The notes below the pieces were generated by a model, which saw nothing but the letters and a program-made list of their open reading frames with translations, had not been told where the DNA came from and made no database searches. Made by a program: the position numbers and the translations under genes. From Microlunatus sagamiharensis (GTDB taxonomy: Bacteria; Actinomycetota; Actinomycetes; Propionibacteriales; Propionibacteriaceae), in NCBI RefSeq assembly GCF_900105785.1, contig NZ_LT629799.1, forward strand, positions 3,348,001-3,412,000: 64,000 bases of DNA. The letters are read 5' to 3'. Numbering within the stretch: the stretch's first letter is position 1; every line of letters starts with the position of its first letter. Shown here piece after piece: positions 18,643 to 26,394 of the stretch.

Positions 18643-18783
18643 GCCACTGCCTCCTCCTGCACCCCGGGGAGACCCTAGGTCGCGGGTCTGACAACAACGG
18701 CCGCCGCCATGTGCTTCCGGCTCACAGGTGCGCCACGGTCCGACCCGGAACTGCCCACAGGGCGCGCTCCGAGGGTATGGGGC

Positions 18784-20868
18784 ATGACGCTCTCGACCCT
18801 GCCCCCGACCACCGCCGGGACGCCCCCGCGCACCGACGACGGGGCTCCCCCGCAGGACCCGGGCACCACGCGCCCGCGCCGCCGCGCCCGCCTCCCACGC
18901 CCCTCGACCGGGCGCGCGATCGCCGTCGTCGTGCTGCTGGCGGCGACCGCCGGGCTCTACCTGTGGGACCTCTCGGCGTCGGGCTACGGCAACTCCTTCT
19001 ACGCCGCGGCCGTCCAGGCGGGTTCGCAGAGCTGGAAGGCCTTCTTCTACGGCTCGCTCGACGCGGGCAACGCGATCACCGTCGACAAGCCGCCGGCGTC
19101 GCTGTGGCTGATGGCGCTGTCGGTCCGCGTCTTCGGGCTCAGCTCGTGGAGCGTGCTCGCCCCGCAGGCGCTGCTCGGCGTCGCCACCGTCGGGGTCACG
19201 TACGCGTCCGTGCGGCGCACCCTGGAGCGCTGGGGCACCCCCTCGGCGGAGCGGACCGCCGAGGCGCACCGCGCCGGGCTGGTCGCGGGCGCGCTGCTGG
19301 CGCTGACCCCCGCCGCCGCGCTGATGTTCCGCTTCGACAACCCGGACGCGCTGCTCGTCTTCCTCATGACCCTCGCCGCGTACGTGACGCTGCGGGCCAC
19401 CGAGAGGGCCAGCGGCAAGACGCTGGCCTGGGCCGGCGTCCTCATCGGCCTCGCCTTCCTCACCAAGATGCTGCAGGCCTTCCTCGTGCTGCCGGCCCTC
19501 GTGCTCGTCTACCTCGTCGCCGCGCCGACGACCGTGCGCAAGCGCCTCCTGCACCTGCTCGGCGCCTTCGCCGCCATGGTCGTCTCGCTCGGCTGGTGGG
19601 TCGCGGTCGTCGAGCTGGTGCCGGCCTCCTGGCGCCCGTACGTCGGCGGGTCGACGAACGACTCGGTCCTCGACCTCGTCGTCGGCTACAACGGCCTGGC
19701 GCGCATCCTCGGCCGCTCGGCCGGCTCGGGCGCGGCCGGCGTCGGCGGAGGCGGCGGGTTCGGCGGCTCGGCGGGGATCACCCGGCTCTTCGAGCAGGTG
19801 TCGGCCGGCATGATCACCTGGCTGCTCCCCGCCGCCCTGCTCCTGGCCGTCGTCGCCGTCGTGGCGATCGGCCGGGCGCCGCGGACCGACGCCCGCCGCG
19901 CCGCCCTGGTCCTGTGGACCACCTGGACCCTCGTCACCGGCCTGACCTTCTCGCTGATGGAGGGGACCTACCACGACTACTACGTCGTGGCCCTCGCTCC
20001 GGCGATCGCCGCCGGGGTCACGATCGCCGGCGCCGTCCTGTGGGGCCGTCGGCACACCTGGCTCGGTCGCGCCGGCCTCGCCGGCGGCGTGGCGCTGAGC
20101 GCGGTCTGGGCGTTCGTCCTGCTGGGCCGCGCCACGGGCGTGTACGAGTCGCTGCGCTGGCCCGTCCTCGTCGTCGGGGTCCTGGCCGCGCTCGGGCTGC
20201 TCGTCGCCCACCGCCTGCCCCGCGCGGTCGCCGGGGTCGTCCTCGCCGTGGCCCTCGCGGGCGCCGCGACCGGACCCGCCGCGTACACGCTGAACACCGT
20301 CGCCACGCCCCACACGGGCTCGATCGTCACGGCCGGCCCGGTGCGCTCGAGCGAGGGTCCGGGCGGGGTGCGGGGCTTCGACGGCCGCACCGGCGACGGC
20401 CGTCGGGCCGACGGGGCCACCCCTCCGCAGGGGCAGGCTCCGACCCAGGGCCAGGCGCCCGGTCAGGCCCAGGGCGGCACCCAGGGCGGCGGCTTCGGCG
20501 GCGGCGGCTTCGGCGGCGAGCGCGGCGCAGACACCGCGCTGGTCCAGCTGCTCCAGGCCGACGCCGGCGCCTACCGCTGGGCCGCCGCGACGACGGGCTC
20601 GCAGTCCGCCGCGACCTACCAGCTGGCGAGCGGCCAGCCGGTGATGGCGATGGGCGGCTTCACCGGCAGCGACCCGAGCCCCACCCTCGCGCAGTTCCAG
20701 GCGTACGTCGCGGCCGGGGACGTGCACTACCTCATCGCCGGCGACCAGATGGGCGGCGGTCGCGACCGCGGCACGGCCTCGGAGATCACCACCTGGGTCG
20801 CCGCGCACTACACGGCGAGCACGGTCGGCGGCGTCACGGTCTACGACCTCACCCAGCCCACCTCCTGA
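18784..20868 (+). CDS. GT-C membrane glycosyltransferase (ArnT/PMT-like, YkcB-type)
   Basis: Polytopic transferase of 694 aa that would move a sugar from a polyprenyl-phosphate carrier to an envelope acceptor on the outer face. The first extracytoplasmic loop has the acidic motif region typical of this fold (DAGNAITVDKPPASLWLMAL). About a dozen membrane spans follow. A Gly/Gln-rich linker (GGGFGGGGFGGERGA near residue 570) leads to a C-terminal soluble domain of about 110 residues (LVQLLQADAGAYRWAAATTG), as in YkcB-type proteins. The next gene supplies the GT2 partner. The acceptor is unknown. Confidence 0.87.
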   Translation: MTLSTLPPTTAGTPPRTDDGAPPQDPGTTRPRRRARLPRPSTGRAIAVVVLLAATAGLYLWDLSASGYGNSFYAAAVQAGSQSWKAFFYGSLDAGNAITVDKPPASLWLMALSVRVFGLSSWSVLAPQALLGVATVGVTYASVRRTLERWGTPSAERTAEAHRAGLVAGALLALTPAAALMFRFDNPDALLVFLMTLAAYVTLRATERASGKTLAWAGVLIGLAFLTKMLQAFLVLPALVLVYLVAAPTTVRKRLLHLLGAFAAMVVSLGWWVAVVELVPASWRPYVGGSTNDSVLDLVVGYNGLARILGRSAGSGAAGVGGGGGFGGSAGITRLFEQVSAGMITWLLPAALLLAVVAVVAIGRAPRTDARRAALVLWTTWTLVTGLTFSLMEGTYHDYYVVALAPAIAAGVTIAGAVLWGRRHTWLGRAGLAGGVALSAVWAFVLLGRATGVYESLRWPVLVVGVLAALGLLVAHRLPRAVAGVVLAVALAGAATGPAAYTLNTVATPHTGSIVTAGPVRSSEGPGGVRGFDGRTGDGRRADGATPPQGQAPTQGQAPGQAQGGTQGGGFGGGGFGGERGADTALVQLLQADAGAYRWAAATTGSQSAATYQLASGQPVMAMGGFTGSDPSPTLAQFQAYVAAGDVHYLIAGDQMGGGRDRGTASEITTWVAAHYTASTVGGVTVYDLTQPTS

Positions 20869-20908
20869 ACCTGCCCTCCCACCACCCCTCGTGACCAGAC
20901 GGACTCCC

Positions 20909-22156
20909 ATGACCCACCTGCTCCCCGAAGCCGCGACCGACCGCCGAGCCGCGGCGTCCACCACCCACCTCCGCCCTACCCAGGTGCTCGTCGACGTGGT
21001 CGTGCCCGTCCACAACGAGCAGGCCGACCTGCGCCCCTCGGTCGAACGCCTCCACGCCTTCCTCGACGCGGAGCTGCCGTACGGCTTCCGCATCACGATC
21101 GCGGACAACGCCAGCACCGACGCGACGTGGGCGGAGGCGCAGGCGCTGGCCGACGAGCTCGAGCACGTCGGCGCCGTGCACCTCGACGCCAAGGGCCGCG
21201 GCCGGGCGCTCAAGGCGGTGTGGTCGGCGTCCGACGCGACCGTCCTCGCGTACATGGACGTCGACCTGTCCACCGACCTCCGCGCGCTGCTGCCCCTGGT
21301 GGCGCCGCTGATCTCCGGCCACTCCGACCTGGCGATCGGCACCCGGCTCTCACGCTCGAGCCGGGTGGTGCGCGGGCCGAAGCGCGAGATCATCTCCCGC
21401 AGCTACAACCTCATCCTGCGGGGCGCGCTGTCGGCGTCGTTCTCCGACGCGCAGTGCGGGTTCAAGGCGATCCGGGCCGACGTGGCCCGCGACCTGCTGC
21501 CGCTCGTCGAGGACGTGAACTGGTTCTTCGACACCGAGCTGCTCGTCCTCGCCCAGCGCGCGGGACTGCGGATCCACGAGGTGCCCGTCGACTGGGTCGA
21601 CGACCCCGACAGCCGGGTGGACATCGTCGCGACGGCCAAGGAGGACCTGCGCGGGGTCGCCCGGCTGCTGCGGGGCTTCGCCGGCGGCCGGATCCCGGTG
21701 GCTCGGCTGCGGGCCGAGCTCGGGCGCGACGCCGAGGTCCCCTCGGCGGTCCCGGGAGTGCCGCGCGGGCTGTTCGGCCAGCTGCTCAAGTTCGGCGGGG
21801 TCGGGGTCCTGAGCACGTTGGCGTACTTCGTGCTCTACCTCGGGATGCGCGACCTCACCGGTCCGCAGGTGGCCAACCTGGTCGCCCTGCTCGTCACCGC
21901 GGTGGCCAACACGGCCGCGAACCGCCGTGTGACGTTCGGCGTCCGCGGGGCGGACGGGGCCCTGCGCCACCACGCGGGCGGGCTGGTCGCCTTCGGCGTC
22001 GGGCTCGGGCTGACGAGCGGTTCGCTGTGGGTGCTGCACGCGGTCTCGCCCGACCCGGACCGCGCGCTCGAGGTCGCGATCCTCGTCGTCGCGAACGCGG
22101 TCTCGACGCTGGTCCGGTTCCTCGCCCTGAGGCAGCTGATGGCGCATCGACGCTGA
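20909..22156 (+). CDS. GT2 polyprenyl-phosphate glycosyltransferase fused to GtrA domain
   Basis: Bifunctional protein of about 415 aa. Residues 20-260 are a GT2 domain of the dolichyl-phosphate sugar synthase type (VDVVVPVHNEQADLRPSVER, catalytic YMDVDLSTD, NWFFDTELLVLAQRAGLRIH). Residues 285-410 are a GtrA-type four-helix membrane domain (LLKFGGVGVLSTLAYFVLYL), linked to flipping lipid-linked sugars. The fusion thus makes and probably translocates the donor for the upstream GT-C enzyme. ATG 20909 is used; a GTG at 20891 would add six residues. Confidence 0.9.
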   Translation: MTHLLPEAATDRRAAASTTHLRPTQVLVDVVVPVHNEQADLRPSVERLHAFLDAELPYGFRITIADNASTDATWAEAQALADELEHVGAVHLDAKGRGRALKAVWSASDATVLAYMDVDLSTDLRALLPLVAPLISGHSDLAIGTRLSRSSRVVRGPKREIISRSYNLILRGALSASFSDAQCGFKAIRADVARDLLPLVEDVNWFFDTELLVLAQRAGLRIHEVPVDWVDDPDSRVDIVATAKEDLRGVARLLRGFAGGRIPVARLRAELGRDAEVPSAVPGVPRGLFGQLLKFGGVGVLSTLAYFVLYLGMRDLTGPQVANLVALLVTAVANTAANRRVTFGVRGADGALRHHAGGLVAFGVGLGLTSGSLWVLHAVSPDPDRALEVAILVVANAVSTLVRFLALRQLMAHRR

Positions 22157-22173
22157 GCGGGGCGTCGCCCACG

Positions 22174-22216
22174 ACGGGTGAGTTCCTGCACCGTCACGGT
22201 GCAGGAACTCACCCGT
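22174..22216. repeat. Perfect 43-bp palindrome
   Basis: Two perfect 21-bp arms (inner part GAGTTCCTGCACCGT) meet around a single central C at 22195. It lies between the stop of the GT2-GtrA gene and the next gtrA gene on the same strand. It could form a very stable hairpin that acts as a terminator or attenuator, or extrude as a cruciform. Confidence 0.9.
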
Positions 22217-22243
22217 TGTCGTCCTGGCGGCCAAGATGGGCTC

Positions 22244-22663
22244 GTGCGAGCCCGTCCGACTTCCCGACAGCTGGTCCGCTTCGCGGTGATCGGGGCGGCG
22301 AGCGCGGCGGCGTACCTGCTGCTCTACCTCCTGCTCCGGAGCTTCACCGGCGCGCAGGTCGCGAACGTCGTCGCCCTGGTCACGACGCAGGTCGCCAACA
22401 CCGCGGTCAACCGGCGCCTGACCTTCGGGCTGCGCGGGTCCAAGGGCGCGCTCGGGCACCAGCTCGGCGGGCTGGCGGCCTTCGCGTTCGGGCTCGGGCT
22501 CTCCGCGGGAGCGCTCTGGCTGCTGCACCGCATGGACCCGGGTGCCGGTCGCGTCGCGGAGGTCGCGGTGCTCGTCGTCGCGCAGGGCATCGCCACCGTC
22601 GTCCGGTTCCTCACGCTGCACGCGATGATGGCGCGGCGCGAGCCCGGCGCCGCCCCCGCCTAG
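22244..22663 (+). CDS. GtrA family membrane protein
   Basis: Four-helix membrane protein of 139 aa (RFAVIGAASAAAYLLLYLLL, NTAVNRRLTFGLRGSKGALG). It is strongly similar in pattern to the GtrA half of the preceding fusion, suggesting duplication. The family assists transfer of lipid-linked sugars across the membrane. The GTG at 22244 is chosen because residues before it would cross the palindrome; the ribosome-binding site is weak. Confidence 0.85.
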   Translation: MRARPTSRQLVRFAVIGAASAAAYLLLYLLLRSFTGAQVANVVALVTTQVANTAVNRRLTFGLRGSKGALGHQLGGLAAFAFGLGLSAGALWLLHRMDPGAGRVAEVAVLVVAQGIATVVRFLTLHAMMARREPGAAPA

Positions 22664-22685
22664 ACCCCGGCCCTAGGCTCGCTCC

Positions 22686-23633
22686 GTGGCCACCGAACGC
22701 GTGGAGCTCGACGTCGACGGCCGTACGGTCTCGATCAGCAACCCCCAGCGGGTCTACTTCTCCGCCCGCGGGGAGACCAAGCTCGACCTCGCGCACTACT
22801 ACCTCTCGGTGGGCGATGGGATCGTCAACGCCCTGCGCCACCGGCCGTGCATGCTGCACCGCTTCCCCGACGGGGTCGACGGCGAGAAGGTCCACCAGAA
22901 GCGGCTGCCCAAGGGCGCTCCGCCGTGGATCGAGACGGTGCGCGTGCACTTCCCGCGCTACGACCGCGACGCCGACGAGCTCTGCGTCGACCACGTCGCC
23001 GACGTCGTGTGGGCGGTGCAGATGTCGACCGTCGAGTTCCACCCCTGGAACTCCCGCCGCAACGACGTCGAGTCGCCCGACGAGTGGCGCATCGACCTCG
23101 ACCCGATGCCGCTGGCGACGTTCGCCGACGTGCAGCAGACGGCGGGTGTCGTACGGGAGGTGCTGGCCGAGCTGGGCGCGACCGGCTACCCCAAGACCTC
23201 CGGCGGCAAGGGGATGCACGTCTACGTGCGGATCACGCCCGACCACGGGTTCGCCGACGTGCGGCGCGCGGCCTGGGCGTTCGCGCGCGAGGTGGAGCGG
23301 CGCAGCGCGGGCGGGGTCGACACCACGTGGTGGCGCAAGGACCGCGACCCCGGCGCGATCTTCGTCGACTACAACCAGAACGCCCGCGACCACACGATCG
23401 CCAGCGCCTACTCCGTGCGCGGCACCCCGGAGGGCCTGGTGTCCGCCCCGGTCACCTGGGACGAGGTCGCCGACGTCGACCCGCACGACTTCACGATCGC
23501 GACGATGCCGGAGCGGTTCGCGAGGCTGGGCGACCTGCACGCCGACATCGACGACCACCCGTACGCGATCGACGAGCTGCTCGAGTGGGCGGAGCGCGAC
23601 GAGCGCGAGGGCGCGGCGCCCGCCGAGGCCTGA
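22686..23633 (+). CDS. LigD-type polymerase (PrimPol-like) domain protein, second copy
   Basis: 315-aa stand-alone relative of the LigD polymerase domain. Motifs are the two catalytic Asp in WRIDLDPMPLATF, YPKTSGGKGMHVYVRITPDH and IFVDYNQNARDHTIASAYSV, with the final VTWDEVADVDPHDFTIATMP. It shares its domain with the 7207-8160 protein but is only distantly related. The N-terminal GRTVSISNPQRVYFSARGET matches the LigD polymerase-domain entry. Its likely role is nucleotide insertion in break repair. No ligase or ku gene is adjacent. Confidence 0.9.
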   Translation: MATERVELDVDGRTVSISNPQRVYFSARGETKLDLAHYYLSVGDGIVNALRHRPCMLHRFPDGVDGEKVHQKRLPKGAPPWIETVRVHFPRYDRDADELCVDHVADVVWAVQMSTVEFHPWNSRRNDVESPDEWRIDLDPMPLATFADVQQTAGVVREVLAELGATGYPKTSGGKGMHVYVRITPDHGFADVRRAAWAFAREVERRSAGGVDTTWWRKDRDPGAIFVDYNQNARDHTIASAYSVRGTPEGLVSAPVTWDEVADVDPHDFTIATMPERFARLGDLHADIDDHPYAIDELLEWAERDEREGAAPAEA

Positions 23634-23681
23634 GGCCCGGGTGCGGCCTCCGCCGGACCGGGCACCCGTACGCTTCGCGTC

Positions 23682-24443
23682 GTGACCGCCCTCACCGACG
23701 TCCGCGCCCACCGGCTCCAGGGCCACGTCGTCCTCGTCACCGGCGGTGCGCGCGGGCAGGGCGCCTCGCACGCCCAGCGGCTGGCCCACGAGGGCGCGAC
23801 GGTCTGGGCCTGCGACGTGCTCGACGCCGACGGCGCCGCGCTGGCCGCCCGCTTCGAGGGTGAGGACCTCGACGTCCGCTACCGCCACCTCGACGTCACC
23901 AGCCCCGACGCGTGGGCCGCGGTCGTCGCCGAGATCGAGGCCGCGCACGGCCGGCTCGACGGCCTGGTCAACAACGCCGGGATCATCCACGTCAACCCGC
24001 TCGAGGAGGAGACGCTCGAGGCCTGGAACTCGCTGCTCGCCGTCAACGTGACCGGTGCGCTGCTCGGCCTCCAGGCGTGCCTGCCGCTGCTGCGCCGCAG
24101 CGGCGGCGCCGCCGTGGTCAACGTGGCGTCGATCTTCGGCGCGGTCGGGGCGCCCGGCTACATCGCCTACTGCGCCAGCAAGGGCGCGCTCGCGTCGCTG
24201 ACCAAGGTCGCGGCGCTGGAGCTCGCGGGCGACGGGATCCGGGTGAACACCCTCGTCCCCGGCGGGGTCAGCACCCCGATGAACGAGCACGAGAAGGAGG
24301 GCGGGGTCGTCCCGGACACGCCCCTGCGCCGTCGCGCGCACGTCTCCGAGCTCTCCGCCGCCGTCGCCTTCCTGCTGTCCTCCGACGCCTCGTTCGTCAC
24401 CGGGACCGAGCTCGTCGTCGACGGCGGGTTCCTGGCCCGCTGA
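23682..24443 (+). CDS. SDR-family oxidoreductase
   Basis: Classical short-chain dehydrogenase of 253 aa. The Rossmann motif TGGARGQG (residues 19-26) binds NAD(P), NNAG stabilises the fold, and the catalytic set is S in NVASIFG plus YCASK. The C-terminus ends with a substrate loop and FLLSSDASFVTGTELVVDGG. The GTG start is 49 bases after the polymerase gene. The LysR gene begins 30 bases downstream on the same strand. Substrate is unknown. Confidence 0.88.
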   Translation: MTALTDVRAHRLQGHVVLVTGGARGQGASHAQRLAHEGATVWACDVLDADGAALAARFEGEDLDVRYRHLDVTSPDAWAAVVAEIEAAHGRLDGLVNNAGIIHVNPLEEETLEAWNSLLAVNVTGALLGLQACLPLLRRSGGAAVVNVASIFGAVGAPGYIAYCASKGALASLTKVAALELAGDGIRVNTLVPGGVSTPMNEHEKEGGVVPDTPLRRRAHVSELSAAVAFLLSSDASFVTGTELVVDGGFLAR

Positions 24444-24473
24444 CCGGCCGCGACCAGCCGTACGGGAGGACCC

Positions 24474-25415
24474 GTGGCCTCCGGCCGCCCGACCCTGCAG
24501 CAGCTTGTCTACTTCCTCGCCGCCGTCGAGCACCGCTCGTTCGCGGCCGCGGCGCACGGGCTCCACATCGCCCAGCCGAGCCTGTCGGACCAGGTGCGAC
24601 GCCTCGAGTCGACGCTCGGCGTCACGCTCTTCACCCGGACGAACCGCCAGCTCCAGCTCACCGACGCCGGCCGCATGCTCGTGCCGTGGGCCGAGAAGGT
24701 CCTGCGCGACGTCGAGGACCTCACCGCCGCGGTGCGCGACGTGCGCGAGCTGGCCGGCGGGACCGTCTCCTTCGGGACGTTCAGCAGCGCGCACCTCTAC
24801 CTGCTGCCCGCGCTGACCGCCGAGTTCGGCCGGCTGCACCCCGACGTCGCGATCCGGGTGCAGGGTCTGAACTCCTCCGAGGTCGCCGACGCCGTACGGA
24901 GCGGCGACCTCGAGGCCGGCCTCGTCCAGCTCCCCATCGACGACCGCGGGCTGTGGGTCAGCCGCCCGCTCCTCACCGACACGGTCGTCTACGTCAGCGC
25001 CGACCCGGAGCGGACGGCCGCCCCGGTCGACGTCGAGCAGCTGAGCCGGCGCCGGCTGATCCTGTCCGAGGCGCGCTGGACCCAGGACGACCCGCTGCGG
25101 CGCAGCCTCACCGAGCGCGCCCAGAGGGCGGGGGTGACGCTGCACGCCTCGGTCGAGGTCGAGTTCCAGACCGCGGCGGTCGAGCTGGCCGCGTACGGGG
25201 TCGGGGACTCGCTCGTGTCGTTCCTGGTCACGGGTTGGTCCGGCTTCCCCGCCGCGCTGCACTGGGCGCACCTCGATCCCGTCTTCGAGGAGCACTTCGC
25301 GTTCGTCACGCGCCCGGGCGGTTCGCTGAGCCCGGCGACGCGCGCCTTCATGGACCTCGCCGAGCAGCACATCCGGGCGCTGCAGGACCGGGCGGATGTG
25401 GGGCGTTCGGCCTGA
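24474..25415 (+). CDS. LysR-family transcriptional regulator
   Basis: 313-aa regulator with an N-terminal winged helix-turn-helix (LQQLVYFLAAVEHRSFAAAA, then QPSLSDQVRRLESTLGVTLF) and a C-terminal effector domain of two lobes (SFGTFSSAHLYLLPALTAEF). The GTG start follows GGGAGGACCC. Unlike many LysR genes it is not divergent from its neighbour but follows the SDR gene closely, so both may be co-transcribed. Confidence 0.9.
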   Translation: MASGRPTLQQLVYFLAAVEHRSFAAAAHGLHIAQPSLSDQVRRLESTLGVTLFTRTNRQLQLTDAGRMLVPWAEKVLRDVEDLTAAVRDVRELAGGTVSFGTFSSAHLYLLPALTAEFGRLHPDVAIRVQGLNSSEVADAVRSGDLEAGLVQLPIDDRGLWVSRPLLTDTVVYVSADPERTAAPVDVEQLSRRRLILSEARWTQDDPLRRSLTERAQRAGVTLHASVEVEFQTAAVELAAYGVGDSLVSFLVTGWSGFPAALHWAHLDPVFEEHFAFVTRPGGSLSPATRAFMDLAEQHIRALQDRADVGRSA

Positions 25416-25442
25416 GCTCCGCTCGGCGCTGAGGACGCCAAC

Positions 25443-25640
25443 CCGTTCCGGGCCCTTCGACAAGCTCAGGGAGCGTCAGCGGCCCGGGCCCCTCGACCGG
25501 CTCAGTAAGTGTCAGCGACCCACGTACCGAAGACGCTCCGTGAGCCTGTCGAACGGCCTCGAAGAGGTTGGCGTCGAGCCTGAGGAACGCCGACCCGTTC
25601 CGGCCCTTCGACAGCTCAGGGAGCGTTCCCGGCCCCGGCG
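25443..25640. repeat. Cluster of short interspersed repeats (TTCGACA-GCTCAGGGAGCG type)
   Basis: The gap after the LysR gene holds related copies of an element around CCGTTCCGGGCCCTTCGACA followed by (A)GCTCAGGGAGCG, at 25443-25476 and 25595-25626. Degenerate copies lie near 25488-25515 (CTCGACCGGCTCAG) and, inverted, near 25531-25556. A related copy is seen at 28643-28664. Function is unknown. The stretch has no gene. Confidence 0.75.
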
Positions 25641-25677
25641 GGGGGATCAGGGATCGTCCCCGGGCCCCGGACGGGCT

Positions 25678-26277
25678 TCAGGAAGCGTTGCAGGCGCCGA
25701 CCAGGGTGCGGCTCACGGCGCGGTCGAGAAGGTCGAGGACGTCGTCGCGCCTCGTGGTGGGGTCGTCGTTCCAGGCGGTGAGGACCTGCAGCTTGCCGTG
25801 GCGGCGGGCGAGGGTGTCGACGCGCCCGGGCGGGGAGGAGAAGTGGCCCATCCGCTCGTGCAGCGCCTCGTAGAGCTCGTCGACCGCGCCCCACACGTCG
25901 TCGTGGGTCGTGGCCCGGTCGGGGTCCTCGGCCCGGCGGAGCAGGGCGCCGACGAGGCAGGCGCCCGAGACCGGGCTGGTCGGGCGGACCAGGTCGAAGG
26001 CCTCGGCCGGCGAGGCGTTGCGCACGGCACCACCGTCGGCCGCCACGCTGAACCACGCCCGCTGCGTCCAGCCGTGCTCGACGAGGTCGGCGCGTCCCTG
26101 CTCGAGGGCGGCGCGAACGCGGTCCAGCCGACGCTGCCACGCGACCCGCGGGTCGTCCTGGGGCTCGGCGTACGTGGGCGGTGCGGCCACGGGGAGCGCC
26201 GCACGCACCCGCGACCACGCCGCGCGCAAGGCCTCGGCCGGTCGCACCCGCTGGCTCGTCGTCACCCTCGTGAGCAT
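25678..26277 (-). CDS. Uncharacterised protein (DUF6197-like)
   Basis: Protein of about 199 aa. Visible features are VEHGWTQRAWFSVAADGGAV, a central VSGACLVGALLRRA and the C-terminal LQVLTAWNDDPTTRRDDVLD followed by LLDRAV. This pattern (GW...CLxGAL...WND...V..LLxxA) resembles the DUF6197 family; that assignment is from memory of the pattern. No signal peptide or membrane span. The ATG at 26277 is likely; an upstream in-frame start exists at 26301. It is divergent from the HAD phosphatase gene and function is unknown. Confidence 0.65.
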   Translation of the reverse strand: MLTRVTTSQRVRPAEALRAAWSRVRAALPVAAPPTYAEPQDDPRVAWQRRLDRVRAALEQGRADLVEHGWTQRAWFSVAADGGAVRNASPAEAFDLVRPTSPVSGACLVGALLRRAEDPDRATTHDDVWGAVDELYEALHERMGHFSSPPGRVDTLARRHGKLQVLTAWNDDPTTRRDDVLDLLDRAVSRTLVGACNAS

Positions 26278-26394
26278 GCGCCTGGGCGAGGCGGACCACA
26301 AGACCCCCGGGGAGGTCGGGAGCGCTGCAGTGGCGCGAGGTCCATAGCCCGGCGTACGGTCTGCTGCGGCTCACCCCACGACCCGGAGGTTCTC

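Noticed and set aside
16735-21393. A very long open frame on the minus strand running through the ABC exporter and beyond
   Set aside because: Only the part up to 18642 shows ABC transporter motifs and has a ribosome-binding site. The rest is antisense to strongly supported glycosyltransferase genes; long spurious frames are expected in this GC-rich DNA.
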